DNA from: Calonectria ilicicola
Lineage: Eukaryota > Ascomycota > Sordariomycetes > Hypocreales > Nectriaceae
DNA: 64,000 bases
Direction: 5' to 3'
NCBI GenBank assembly: GCA_020809705.1
Contig: CP085833.1
Location: forward strand, 496,001-560,000
Shown: one piece after another, positions 47,669 to 58,130 of the stretch
Position numbering within the stretch: position 1 is the stretch's first letter
How the letters are laid out: each line of letters opens with the position of its first letter
Position numbers and translations under genes: made by a program
Notes under the pieces: generated by a model
Seen by the model: the letters and a program-made list of their open reading frames with translations, nothing else
The model's database searches: none
What the model was told of the DNA's origin: nothing

Positions 47669-48423
47669 AATCATTTCATTGGGTAAATAACAATTGACTA
47701 TCGTGCCATATCTGCTGTACTTCCATCCCTATCTATAATGCCTCGGCCTCCGCACGACCAAAAGATACCCCGGCACTTTCTATCCAATCCTACCATATTT
47801 TTTTCACCAGTCCGATCCACCTCACTGTCCAATAGTAGTTCGTTATTTGGTTTTTTATCGTAAGATTCAAAAATAACGCATGACATCAATAACTAAAGAA
47901 TAACCACATTCTACTCATCAGGCCCCAGGCACCCTTCTCCACACTGTATCGTACAACAACGACGCATCAGACCTCAAACGACATTACCCCAGTGTCTCCA
48001 AGTTTATGTCAAGCAATCAACCGACTGAAGGATTCTTTGACGCGTTTTACCCCAGTACCCCATCTGTTGTTGCCTGCATATTTCCTGGTTGCTCCGAATA
48101 CGTGTGCCGCGTACGATGTCTAAGGCGGCAATTTCTAGGGCTCTATTTTAGCATGAAGGCATTGATATTAGATTGGTAAATTTAAATAAAGAGATTATAT
48201 TTGCACACAGCAGCACAGATGTGGTTGTTGATGTGGTAGCGTTGGACCTGTCTTCGCTCGTCCGCGAGGAAAACACACCCAGAAGAATTGCGGAGAGCAA
48301 ATCTCAGACACACCCCAACTCGATAGTATTTGAACGAATGAACTTTCGGAACCAAGGGCTTCGATTAATTTAATAAACTTTTTGTGGCAACCCAACTGAG
48401 CACTTGCTGCGAGAAGAAAAAAA

Positions 48424-48490
48424 CAAGGCCCCGGGGGGCCCCAATGGTGGAACCAAAATCCACAGTCGTAACCGTTAGGCCACGGGACTT
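48424..48490 (-). other. tRNA-like sequence lacking a normal T arm
   Basis: On the minus strand there is a box A-like TGGCCTAACGGTTA. A perfect 5-bp stem GTGGA/TCCAC encloses a 7-nt loop TTTTGGT, and ends that pair at six of seven positions (AAGTCCC with GGGGCCTT). A T-run follows. The T arm with its TTCRA loop is missing, replaced by a GC-rich palindrome. It may be a tRNA pseudogene or a tRNA-derived short interspersed element. It is not a functional tRNA. Confidence 0.3.
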
Positions 48491-48984
48491 TGTTGTACAA
48501 GCTTCGATTTGCAAGTTCAAAATTTCAACGCATGATGACTCCATATCACCACCCGCAAGAAGAATGGATGCTGGCCTTGGATCAAATTTGATGATGCACT
48601 TTGGGCACCGCGTCAAATAAAGGAGAATTTCCCCGCTATGTTGTATTTCATTCACATTTATCCAAATTTATGTCACGACAAATGTATATGATGGCTAACG
48701 CGGCGGCACTTGAATGGCTTGTATTTAATTACGATCTGGGGTTTTTGTTGTATCCCACTCAAATTTCCATTCAGACTGGGGTTTGCGTTAAACTAAAAGT
48801 GTTCCCGACTTCTTATGATTACTATCGCACTTTGATATTCTCTGGAAAGATGGACTAAACTCAAAACCTTTTATTACGAGTAGACTGCCTAGGCGGCTGA
48901 GCTTTACCCGATTAACTTGAACTTCACATGGAGCCCTCAAAGTGTAAATATCATGCTAGTATAAGTAAGACAATTTCTGAAGTT

Positions 48985-50555
48985 TTAGGAGTGATCGAAT
49001 ATACTATATTTTGTTATTAAAACCAATCTACAGGATTGGAAGCATTGAAAACATACTGTCCTGATAGGATAGTGTAGAGTAGAAACAGCGATTATAAAGG
49101 GTAGCGCTACACTGATCATCAAGATGAAAATGAAGAACTTCTGAACCTGCGGCTTTTGTGATAATTCGTCACTCTGAAGTTCAGAAAGAGGTGAGGCGAG
49201 CCGTAATATGGGAACCGCCGCAGTCAAGAAAGCCAGAAGTGCTGACAGAGCTATAATTGCATCGTCTAGCTGAAAAATAGAGCAGAACCTAGTCTCCAAA
49301 ACTACCCGGAATCGGATAAGAAAGAGTTTGATAATGCAGGAAGTTGAAAGGATCCATGGGCAGGAAAAAGCAAAAAGGTGTCTCCTGTTAGTGTGTGGAG
49401 TATGTTAAACCAAAGCCCATGCTATAAATTGATGTATTTGTACTCACCAATTGTAACTTAGATTGTACGATTTTATGATAGTGAATATGGTGGTCTCAAG
49501 TAAGAGAGAAACACCAATAACTGAGACTTCGGTGTGGAATATTTCCGCAAACTTGTTGCACCGGAACTCTGACGCCCAGAATCTGACTTGTGGGTCGAAT
49601 CGAGGTGCTTCATTTGAGTTATCATGCTCACGGCTCGTTTCAGCGATGAGATTTGGTGCGTTGCTTGATTCTGAGCCCTCATTATATTCCTAGAATAGTA
49701 ACTGGTTAGATCCATAATTTCCATCAATCTATACCTACATCTCGGATTAAAAGGTATGGATTTACTTATATGTACCTGAATTGAACGCCCGTGAAAATTC
49801 GCGTTTTGTAGCCTCGCTCTCTCGTGGGATTTAAATATGACTGCGAGAGGCCCATCATGCTCATTGAATAGACTTAGTTCAACTGAAGCGGGCTGACCAG
49901 GCTCACTGGCCGCAACCTTTCTACCCTTCAGAGTGGGCTCTATGTGCTCAGGTAGTCTTCTGTCGGCAGGTAAAAGGCAAAAGACGACCAGAATAACACC
50001 AAAGTCAACAGAACATGATATGACTGTCAATGTCAGAGCCCAAATTTCTTGCCTGGTCAATTGCTTTATTTGGGTTCTTAGAGCATCGATTTGTAAAGTA
50101 AGATCTTTTGCACTAAGCTTTGGAAACATTTCTTGTAGTGTTGTTTCGTCGGCGATCTTTGAAAGCAGAACGATTGTATAATGAAGCCCTATTAAAGCCA
50201 TGATGATATTGACTAAGTCGAATGAAATGAGAGCGGACATTCTCAGTCGGCTTCTATCAGGTCGACCCATGGAGAAATATCGGCAAATGATATTTGGCAA
50301 CGTGAGGAGCAGTTGGCTGAGAAGGATTACATACGTGGTAATCAGCCGACCCCCGAAAACCACTCCAATGAATGAGAATTTGATAAAGAATTCCATTATT
50401 GAAATAGTAAATACCAAAATAAAAAAGTTAGAACTGCATATAAATGTCCCAAGAAAGAAGCCGATTGTTTTCGTCGTTTCGTTGGGTCTTTTTGCATAAA
50501 AGGTTCGCCAGTCGCATATTGACTGAAGCAACCTGGTTTTTGAATGTTGGAACAT
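48985..50555 (-). CDS. Unrecognised multi-pass membrane protein
   Basis: Three exons on the minus strand, 49,776-50,555, 49,448-49,689 and 48,985-49,384, join in frame to 473 residues. Introns are 86 nt (GTACAT...TTCTAG) and 63 nt (GTGAGT...CTAACAG). I do not recognise the family. Exon 1 encodes four likely membrane spans (FFLGTFICSSNFFILVFTI; FIGVVFGGRLITTYVILL with the following leucines; LVNIIMALIGLHYTIVLL; TVISCSVDFGVILVVFCLL). A polar loop of about 120 residues follows. Exons 2 and 3 add about four more spans (VIGVSLLLETTIFTII; CPWILSTSCIIKLFLI; IIALSALLAFLTAAVPIL; FFIFILMISVALPFIIAVS). Exon 1 alone would stay open through the first intron, but the spliced form restores long hydrophobic spans, which supports the model. 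It is divergent from the HET gene, 418 bp apart. Confidence 0.7.
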
Positions 50556-50973
50556 GTTGAGATTTAGATTATTTGGGCATCGGTGTTAATGTGAATTTGA
50601 GGTTTGGTGGGGAAACGCCCATGGGTCTAAGAATGAACTCGAGGTAGTCGAAATGCTAAGATTTAGGACGGGGAAATAGCAACTAAGGTGGACAGGAATG
50701 GCGAATACAATTGAAGCTTTATTTGTTAAAAAAAGAGGGAAGGAAAAAAGGAAACGAAGGAAACAAGAGGGGGTCGAAGAATTGTTGCCACGTCAGGAAT
50801 TCGTCGGCGCTTAATGGTGAATGGGATTGGTAGCCTCGATTTTTGGCCCCCAACATGGCGTCACCGAGTTGTATCAGATATTTTTGGGTTCATTCCCTCA
50901 AATCTCCCACTTTTCTTTGCGTTCCGTATGATTCCTCAGAGCGAAAGACAAAGTGCTTCATTCATCTGTCAGC
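50556..50973. promoter_or_regulatory. Divergent promoter region between membrane-protein gene and HET gene
   Basis: 418 bp between the two start codons, with purine-rich runs (GGGAAGGAAAAAAGGAAACG, about 50,738-50,757). No specific site could be assigned. Shared control of the two genes is possible. Confidence 0.4.
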
Positions 50974-53440
50974 ATGTCGGAGCTGTGTACACGATGCCAG
51001 AATTTCGACATCCAGGCCTTTCCCAAGAACGGCCAAGGATACAAATATCGTCTCTACCCCAAGGCCCACGTTATTCGAGAGGCAGCGTCTTGCAGCTTTT
51101 GCAGCATGATTTTCGAGAGCCTTATGGCAGCTCGCGATGGGGACAAGAGTCTGGTCGATCCCAGCACATGGCCACAGTTAAAAAAGGTGATACAAGGGGA
51201 GAGTAGCTTTGGCGAGATTGTTTCGCGAGGCTACAGATGGCAACCAGCTACATCCTCACCTAGGATCTATTTTCACGTTATACATGGAAATAACTCTGAC
51301 GGCATGTCCCAGAATGGATTGAATATTGCGTGCATAAATGCCTCTATTGGATGGGGGTGGAAAAAAAGTAGAGGTCGCTGTGAGATCAAGCTTCACGTTG
51401 CTGCTGACTCAGGTAAGATTGTAATTTATTTTCATAGTTTTGTGGACTTTTATTTTGAACTTCTTGACACTGACGTAAATAATAGGAACACCCGCTTATG
51501 TGTCTGGAGATATCGCAGGAAAATTGATGATTGAAACCTCTACAACAGCGGATTCCTACATCGATGAAATCAAAAGCTGGCACTCAAGATGTGCACAAGA
51601 ACATGACCTATGTAAAAAGACCCTCTCAAGAAGCGCGTCATTCAATGCTGAAGATGTTCCTCTTCCAAGTCGTTGCTACAGAATAGGCAGCCGTAACCTC
51701 GACGCACCAAACAATGCGATGCCGCAAAAGCAGGCCCAACTAGTTGAGACATCAGGAAGGAGAGGCAAGTATATTACTTTAAGCCATCGATGGGATGCAA
51801 GCACAGAAGCAGCCAAAACCTTGAAGGCCAATATAAACTGCCGCCTTGGTCATTGCAACATATGTGGACATAGCGGTGTACGGTGCCCAAACGATACTGA
51901 CCCGTCTCCATTATTTCAAGAGGCAGCTACCCTAGCCGCTAAACTGGGTGTCGAGTACATCTAGATTGACTCGCTATGCATCGTACAAGATGATCCTAGT
52001 GACTGGGAACGGGAAGCAGTCAAGATGGCTGACTACTACCAGTACTCATGGCTAACTATTTGCGCCACAATGGCGGCTGAAGGAGGAGTAATCTCAAGAC
52101 CTGTTCAGCCAGCATCTATGCCGCGAGTAGCGCGACTCCCGTATCGCAACTCGGCTGGCGACCAGCAAGGCTACTTTTATGTCCAGTCCACTGGGGGAAT
52201 GGAATTGGCAAAGGATTACAAGAAACACATAGCACAGGGATCCTTATTAAAGAGAGGTTGGGTCTACCAAGAATGGATGCTTAGCCGTCGCCTCCTTGCA
52301 TTCTCTGCTACAGGTGTCTTCGTTCAATGTCAGCAAGACTCTCCTACGTCTATTTTTGGAGGTGATGTTTTCGAAAGGAGGCAAGAGGAGGGCATTAGAG
52401 AGGAGAAACTTCCCTCCTTGGTCGACCTAGCCTTCAAAGATTCCTTCAATCTCTCATTCTCCACAAAAGAAGAGATATTTAGATCCTGGGGAAGAGTCGT
52501 CGAGGCCTATTCTGGCTTAGGACTGACAATGATAGTCTCTGACCGTCTCATTGCGCTTGCGGGCGTGGCAAAAGAATTTGGGTTGGCACTAAAGTTGCAA
52601 GATGAAATAAACAGACCCGATATGACGGTTGGGCATCGATATATCTCTGGCCTCTGGTACGGGGATATCTGTGGTCTCTTGTGGGAGCAAGTTGAAGATG
52701 GGACAAGAGTTCGCGTGGAAGGCATACCATCTTGGTCATGGGCTTCAATATCGACCAGGGTACTCGACTCAAATGGGATTGAAATATGCGCAGGGATGGC
52801 CGTAAGATGGTCTGAGATGAAGACTTGGGATCGAATTAGACACAAGTCTCCCAAAAGCAAGGTCGAGATCATATGTAAAGCTGAGGGTGCCTTTACTGTG
52901 GAGCTTGATCAGAAGATGAAGCCCAAATTTCGAAATGCAAGTTTGATACCGCCAGCCGATGAATATGACACCAGCGGCCGGTTTGTGATGCTACGCTTGC
53001 ATACAAAGTTGATAGGCGTCATTATTGATGGTTCGTATGTCAGTAAGGAAGAACAACCAGCTATGGTGGAGCTTACCGCATATGGGTCCGATTTAGGAAT
53101 GAACATGTGGAGACGTGTAGCCAGTGATGCAAATTGTAGCATTCTTCGAGGATGGGCTTCCATTGAGTACCCAAACTTTCAGAAGACCTCTACAGACCAA
53201 ATCCAAACGATCCGTGCGGTATACGCATTGCTTATGACGAAGATTCCACAGGCATATGGAGGCTACGGGTTTGGAAAACTGAGCAAGTATCAGCCTTGTT
53301 TTCAGGTGATTTATGCCAGGGCCGTGCATGTAGAAGGATTCAGTGACACATACGAAATGCTTGGTGTGGGAAGATTGTTTGGCTATGATGTTGAGGCTTG
53401 TTTCGGATCGACAGAAGGACAAAGTGTATGGTTAGTTTAG
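50974..53440 (+). pseudogene. HET-domain (heterokaryon incompatibility) gene with one in-frame stop
   Basis: Two exons, 50,974-51,412 and 51,486-53,440, with a 73-nt GT-AG intron. The start is ATG 50,974 (MSELCTRCQNFD), and Cys pairs typical of the N-terminus of HET proteins follow. The HET core is clear: YITLSHRW near residue 250, IDSLCIVQDD about 60 residues later, and GWVYQEWMLSRRLLAF further on. Between YI and IDSLCI there is a TAG at 51,962-51,964 where the family has Trp, a single G-to-A change. The rest, about 490 codons, is fully open. HET domains trigger cell death after fusion of unlike hyphae. This allele is predicted to make only a short N-terminal fragment without the complete domain. 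It may be a recent null allele, since no other break was found. Confidence 0.88.
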
Positions 53441-54025
53441 ATAACTATGGAACATAGTTACAATGCTAAATATTGTAATTTGGTGGCCAGAGTTATCATT
53501 TGAATTGGAACTTGTATTTTACATTTGAGGTCGTTAATAATATATACGCTACTGGCCTTGTCACCACGTTCCGTCGCACCTGGTGCTATTTGGGAAAGGA
53601 TTTTCCCTATCAATCAATAGCCAAAAGAAAATAAGCCTTTTATGTTCTTTTTTAAGCTTATCTGATGTAAACCAGTATATTACATACGCGCTTTGAGGGT
53701 TTCTAAAGTGGTATAATTGGCGCTCTTAATAAGTCGTTTTGTAAGCTACTATGTAAGAACTGTTATGAACCCAAGCCGACCAACCCAGTCGGCTCCTGGG
53801 TTGGAGGTTTAGGTGACCTGGCCTTGCCCTTCCAACCAGGGACTGGCCCAAGGGACCGTCCTCTTAAGGTGAAGCTATTTTAAACTAGTATCCTTAGACT
53901 AAAAAAGCGCATGGATTAGTTTCATTGTGATCTGCGACAGCCGTGATTGGTAATGGAATAAAATTGTCATTCTTGTTATTTCGACTTCATGTCTGGTATC
54001 TAATAATTTTAAAATATCGCTAGTT
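53441..54025. other. Intergenic region between convergent genes, with a strong hairpin
   Basis: CCAACCCAG at 53,780-53,788 and CTGGGTTGG at 53,796-53,804 form a perfect 9-bp stem with a 7-nt loop. A competing GCCGAC/GTCGGC stem overlaps it. The stretch begins TGTTATGAACCC (53,761), recalling an LTR start, but no partner was found. Confidence 0.45.
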
Positions 54026-55645
54026 TTACAATTTGGCAGCAATGTTGACGTGAACCGCCTTAATGTTGGAGTAAGCAGCCAGGCCAGCCTCACCCAGTTC
54101 TCGTCCAATACCGCTCTGCTTCACACCACCGAAAGGAATACGCCAGTCACTATCGTTGCTGGAGTTGATCCATACCATGCCGGCCTCGATTCTCTTGGCC
54201 ACGCGGTGAGCTCTGGTCAGGTTGGTGGTGAAGATGGCGCTTCCGAGACCGTACTGTGTGTTGTTGGCTAGGTTAATAGCCTCCTCCTGAGTGCTGAACT
54301 TGGCGATGACCACGAATGGGCCAAAGACCTCCTCCTGGAACACACGCATGTGAGGGGAGACGCCAGTGAAAACTGTAGGCTTGAAGAAGAATCCCTTGCC
54401 GTCGGGACCAGCGTTGGAGGGCTCGCCGCCAAACTCGAGCTTGGCACCCTCCTTCTTACCGATATCGACGTAGGACTGGATACGCTCGAACTGGCTCTTT
54501 GTGACCTGAGGTCCCTGGAAGGTGTTCTCATCGAAGGGATCACCGAGCTTGGAGATTTCCTTGACCTGAGCCTTGAAGGCAGCCAAAAACTTGTCATAAA
54601 CGGTGTCTTGGACTAGGATACGCGAGGTCGCTGTGCAAATCTGGCCCTGGTTGGACATGATGCCGGCGTGTGCCCAGAAAGCAGCCAGGTCGAGATCGGC
54701 ATCATCAAAGACGATCAAGGGACTCTTGCCACCAGTCTCGAGAGTAATGTTCTTGAGGTTGACTGCGGCGCTCTTCATGATGTGCTTAGCGGTCGCTGTG
54801 GATCCAGTAAAGGCGATCTTGTCAACGTCAAGGTGAGAAGAAAGGGCATTTCCGGTGACAGCACCCAGTCCGTTGACAATGTTGACGACTCCAGGAGGGA
54901 AACCGGCCTTAACAATTAGGTTGGCGAGGTAGAGGATTGAGAGGGGTGTTTGTTCAGCGGGCTTCAGGACAACGGCGTTACCGCAAGCGAGGGCAGGGCC
55001 AAGCTTCCAGGCGGCCATCGCAAGGGGATAATTCCAGCTAGAAGTAGCCGTGTTAGCGATGTCATTTACAAAAATTGAACGGGATTCAGCTCACGGAATA
55101 ATCTGGCCGCAGACACCGACAGGCTCTCGGACAGTGTAGGCGAACTTGTCGCCAGTGGTCTCAATGACTTGGCCAAACACCTTGTCGGCGAAGCCAGCGT
55201 AGTATCGCAGCGTCTCAGCGACCTCAGTGCAGTCCTCGTTGAGGGCGACCTGGTAAGGCTTGCCATTGTCCCAAGTCTCGATGGTGGCCAGGGTCTCGCG
55301 ATGCTCCTCAACCAAATCAGCCAGGCGGCTCATGAGCTTCCCTCGGTCGGTGGCGGGCAGATCTCGCCAGGCCGGGTTGCGCAGGGCATTGCGGGCGGCT
55401 CGGACGGCTTTGTCGACATCTTCGGCGGTGGCTGCGTAGACGGAGACGATTTCCTGCTCATTTCTATCCCATTGTTAGAGCTTCCTTCAATTGTTTTTAG
55501 GCACATATTCGATGACGTACGTGGGGTTGATGGAGGCAATCTTGCCGCCGTCGGACGACTTCACCCACGCATTGTTGATGAAGAGGCCGGTGGGCTGGGC
55601 ATAGGAGCGCCCGTTGGGAGCAGTCAGCTGGATATCCAAATCCAT
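54026..55645 (-). CDS. NAD(P)-dependent aldehyde dehydrogenase with peroxisomal-type C-terminus
   Basis: Three exons on the minus strand, 55,521-55,645, 55,095-55,463 and 54,026-55,037, join to 501 residues. Introns are 57 nt each and GT-AG. The start is ATG 55,645 (MDLDIQL). The sequence carries the ALDH superfamily signature residues: the PWNYPL cofactor strand, FTGSTATAK in the Rossmann fold, general base Glu265 in LETGGKSP, nucleophile Cys299 in NQGQICTATS, EEVFGPF, and the PFGGVKQSGIGRELG end. The enzyme oxidises aldehydes to acids. The C-terminus is AKL, a PTS1-type peroxisomal signal, and the copper amine oxidase nearby also ends AKL. With the permease between them, this suggests oxidation of amine-derived aldehydes, probably in the peroxisome. 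Length and all catalytic residues are normal. Confidence 0.95.
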
Positions 55646-56492
55646 TTTTTTATTTATTATTTTTTTAGAGGATAGAAGGGAATCAACAGCAGCTTCAGAA
55701 AGGCAGAGAGAGATTCCAGGATCTGGATCTTGACCCGCACCAGCTAGTTAATATGCTCGGGCGCGATTGACATGGGACCAACCCGATCTGGGCACTATGC
55801 TACATGTGCGGGGAAGCTCAAGGTATGTTTCACCTTCCAGCCACTCATTGGACTGAAAGATACGCCAACCCACACCGCTCGGCGGGGCGGGATCTCGAGA
55901 GCTGCAGCGGATTGACAAGCCGGGCCGGCCGACCAGATAAGCCACACGGCACGTAGCGCAGGACTTTGATGCTTGCCTTGATGCGGAAGTTAGAGTGCAA
56001 TCTACGCGGAGAAATGCCAGATTACGTAGCATCCGTGCCGTCATTTGTGATTGCCGATGCAATCTCACCGGTTTCGGCCGTGTTCTACATGAATGGTTTC
56101 ACGCGCGCAATGGATGGCTCGGGATACGGAAATGGCAGCTTCTGTGCAGCCGTAGTGAGTGTCGCCAACTAGTTCCCGAATTGGTTGCAGAGTTGCAATT
56201 GTTAGTCACAATTCTCTAGGCCAGGACCTGGACGGATGGATGTCCCTCCACTAAGCCGTCAGCGCTACAACACGCGGTACATGCACCCAGATATGCACAA
56301 TTTGTCCCATGCAACAGTCCCATGTTCAGGTACACACACACCAATATAACGCACAGCTGAATTAGGACAACTTATTATTCACGGTAAAAAGCTAATGTAA
56401 TTCTAATGACAAATAAAATACACTGAGATCGATTGATTTCAAACTCGCGAAGGTGAATTCCAAATATGTGCAAGAAATAATCACTATCTGCC
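55646..56492. other. Intergenic region upstream of the aldehyde dehydrogenase
   Basis: About 0.85 kb carrying the ALDH promoter and the 3' end of the permease gene, both on the minus strand. A T/A-rich leader precedes the ALDH start codon. The short frames have no domain. No repeat was seen. Confidence 0.5.
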
Positions 56493-58130
56493 TCACTGCT
56501 TGTCCTTTGCATCCAGCTCAGCCTGCTTCTCTCCCACAACCGTAGTCGAGGTCATCTCTCCGTCATCTACATCCATGACAACGCGCCCCTCCGACTCCTC
56601 GGATTGCAGATACGTGACTCTGCCCTTGATGACCCAGAAGCCGAGGGTCACCACCATCATGACTCCAAAGACAGCGATAGCGTAGTTCATATCACTGCCA
56701 GAGGGGTTGGGGGAGCCAGGGAAGAAGAAGAAGACGGTCGTAATGCCACAGTAAAAGACAGAAACCCAGTTGGCAATGGGACCGAACCAGCCAAGCGAGA
56801 ACTGGCCAGGTGGGAGCTTGTCGCGACCGCAGAAAAGAAGCACCACGATGGGCATCATGTAGGAGATGGTAAGAGCAATAGTACTGACACTCAGGATAGC
56901 GTCAAGTACAGTGGATGCAAAAGTATAGAGGATACCAACCAAGCACATGATAGCACACTGAAGCCACAAAGCTCGAACTGGAACCTTCCAGGTCTCGTCA
57001 ACCTTGGTAAAGTAGTTGCTCCAAGGAATACCACCGTCTCGTGCAAAACCCCAGGTCATACGCGAGGCAGTGGTGACGATGCTGACACCCTGGCCAACAC
57101 CGTTCATGATGAACAGAGAAAGCAAGACAGTTCCGCCCTTGAGACCCACAGTTTCCTTGAGCAGATCCATGAATGGGAGGTCCGCGGCAAGGATGGCGTC
57201 AAGATCCTGGATAGAAAAGAGACAGACCAGCATGAAAATGAAGCCAGTCACGGCACCCATAGCAACCGAGAGCCAGATGACTCGAGGAACATTGGTTCGG
57301 GGCGAGGGGATTTCCTCAACCATGTGGATAGCCGAGTCGAAGGCAGTCAGACCATAGGCAGCCTGGATAAGTCCCATGAACCAAGTAACACCATCTGGCC
57401 AGCCAGTCTGGTTGATCCAAGTTCTAAAGACAAAGTGACCGGATTGGAACTCCAAGCCAGACTTGGTTCCAACGGAGATGAGCAAGGCCAAGCTGATGAT
57501 GAAGAAGAGTCCCACAAAGCAGATACCAACAAAGTTGTTAAATGCAGGAAGAATAACATCCCTCCTGCAGGAAACAATGTTGAAGAGCGTCATAGTGATG
57601 GTGGTGCCAACATAGAGAAGGAACAAAACCCATCCCTTGCTTGCACCCGTCCAATCGGGTGTAAATAGGACCTTCATACCAAGCATAAACTCAGTCATGA
57701 ATGCAATTTGGGAAGCAGATAGAGCCCACCAGCCAAACGTGTTGATCCATGCGCACAGGTATGAGGAGAAGCGACCACCCGCGGTGGGCCACAGTCGCGA
57801 GATCCAGTACGCCTGGCCCAGGGCCGTGGGCATGCTGCTCACCAGCTCGCCCATGGATAGGGCAACGCACAGGTTGCACGCCGTCACCAGGCAAAGACCC
57901 CAGAGAATGGCAACAGGGCCTCCGTTTGTAAGGCCGCTGGAGAGGCCCTGGGCGAAAGTTGACCAGGTGCCCAGGACGCAAAAGGCGAGCGACAGCATGC
58001 TCCAGAGGCTGAATTTTCTCGTCAGGGCCTCGGAATGGCCAAACTCGGCCAGGTCGTCGGCATCTTGAAGAGCCTGGTCGTCCGGCACTGCGTGCTTAGG
58101 TGACTCGTTCGTTTCCGGATCCACGGCCAT
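56493..58130 (-). CDS. APC-family amino-acid/choline/GABA-type permease
   Basis: An intronless gene of 545 residues from ATG 58,130 (MAVDPETNE). A polar N-terminus of about 38 residues precedes 12 predicted membrane spans. The first helix carries FSLWSMLSLAFCVLGTWSTF, and GLSSGLTNGGPVAILWG matches the substrate-binding helix of the fungal amino-acid/choline transporter subgroup. EEIPSPRTNVPRVIW is the characteristic loop between helices 6 and 7. The C-terminal tail is acidic and polar. Relatives include choline transporter Hnm1 and GABA permease Uga4. The protein would import small amines or amino acids across the plasma membrane. It lies between the aldehyde dehydrogenase (same strand) and the amine oxidase (divergent), so a primary amine is a reasonable guess as substrate. 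Confidence 0.92.
   Translation of the reverse strand: MAVDPETNESPKHAVPDDQALQDADDLAEFGHSEALTRKFSLWSMLSLAFCVLGTWSTFAQGLSSGLTNGGPVAILWGLCLVTACNLCVALSMGELVSSMPTALGQAYWISRLWPTAGGRFSSYLCAWINTFGWWALSASQIAFMTEFMLGMKVLFTPDWTGASKGWVLFLLYVGTTITMTLFNIVSCRRDVILPAFNNFVGICFVGLFFIISLALLISVGTKSGLEFQSGHFVFRTWINQTGWPDGVTWFMGLIQAAYGLTAFDSAIHMVEEIPSPRTNVPRVIWLSVAMGAVTGFIFMLVCLFSIQDLDAILAADLPFMDLLKETVGLKGGTVLLSLFIMNGVGQGVSIVTTASRMTWGFARDGGIPWSNYFTKVDETWKVPVRALWLQCAIMCLVGILYTFASTVLDAILSVSTIALTISYMMPIVVLLFCGRDKLPPGQFSLGWFGPIANWVSVFYCGITTVFFFFPGSPNPSGSDMNYAIAVFGVMMVVTLGFWVIKGRVTYLQSEESEGRVVMDVDDGEMTSTTVVGEKQAELDAKDKQ

Larger units (their letters stand above)
46631..48984. other. Intergenic region, 2.35 kb, with a MITE-like element and a tRNA-like sequence
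   Basis: No domain-bearing frame was found. Two features stand out and are listed separately: a 427-bp unit bounded by 30-bp terminal inverted repeats (47,242-47,668) and a short tRNA-like stretch on the minus strand (about 48,424-48,490). The left part is the promoter of the sugar transporter. Confidence 0.55.

Noticed and set aside
51962..51964. TAG in the HET gene as a programmed readthrough or an intron boundary
   Set aside because: The following bases (ATT) do not match known readthrough contexts, and no donor/acceptor pair flanks the codon without removing conserved HET residues.
56604..57668. 354-codon frame on the plus strand
   Set aside because: Antisense shadow of the permease gene; low-complexity polar sequence without family similarity.
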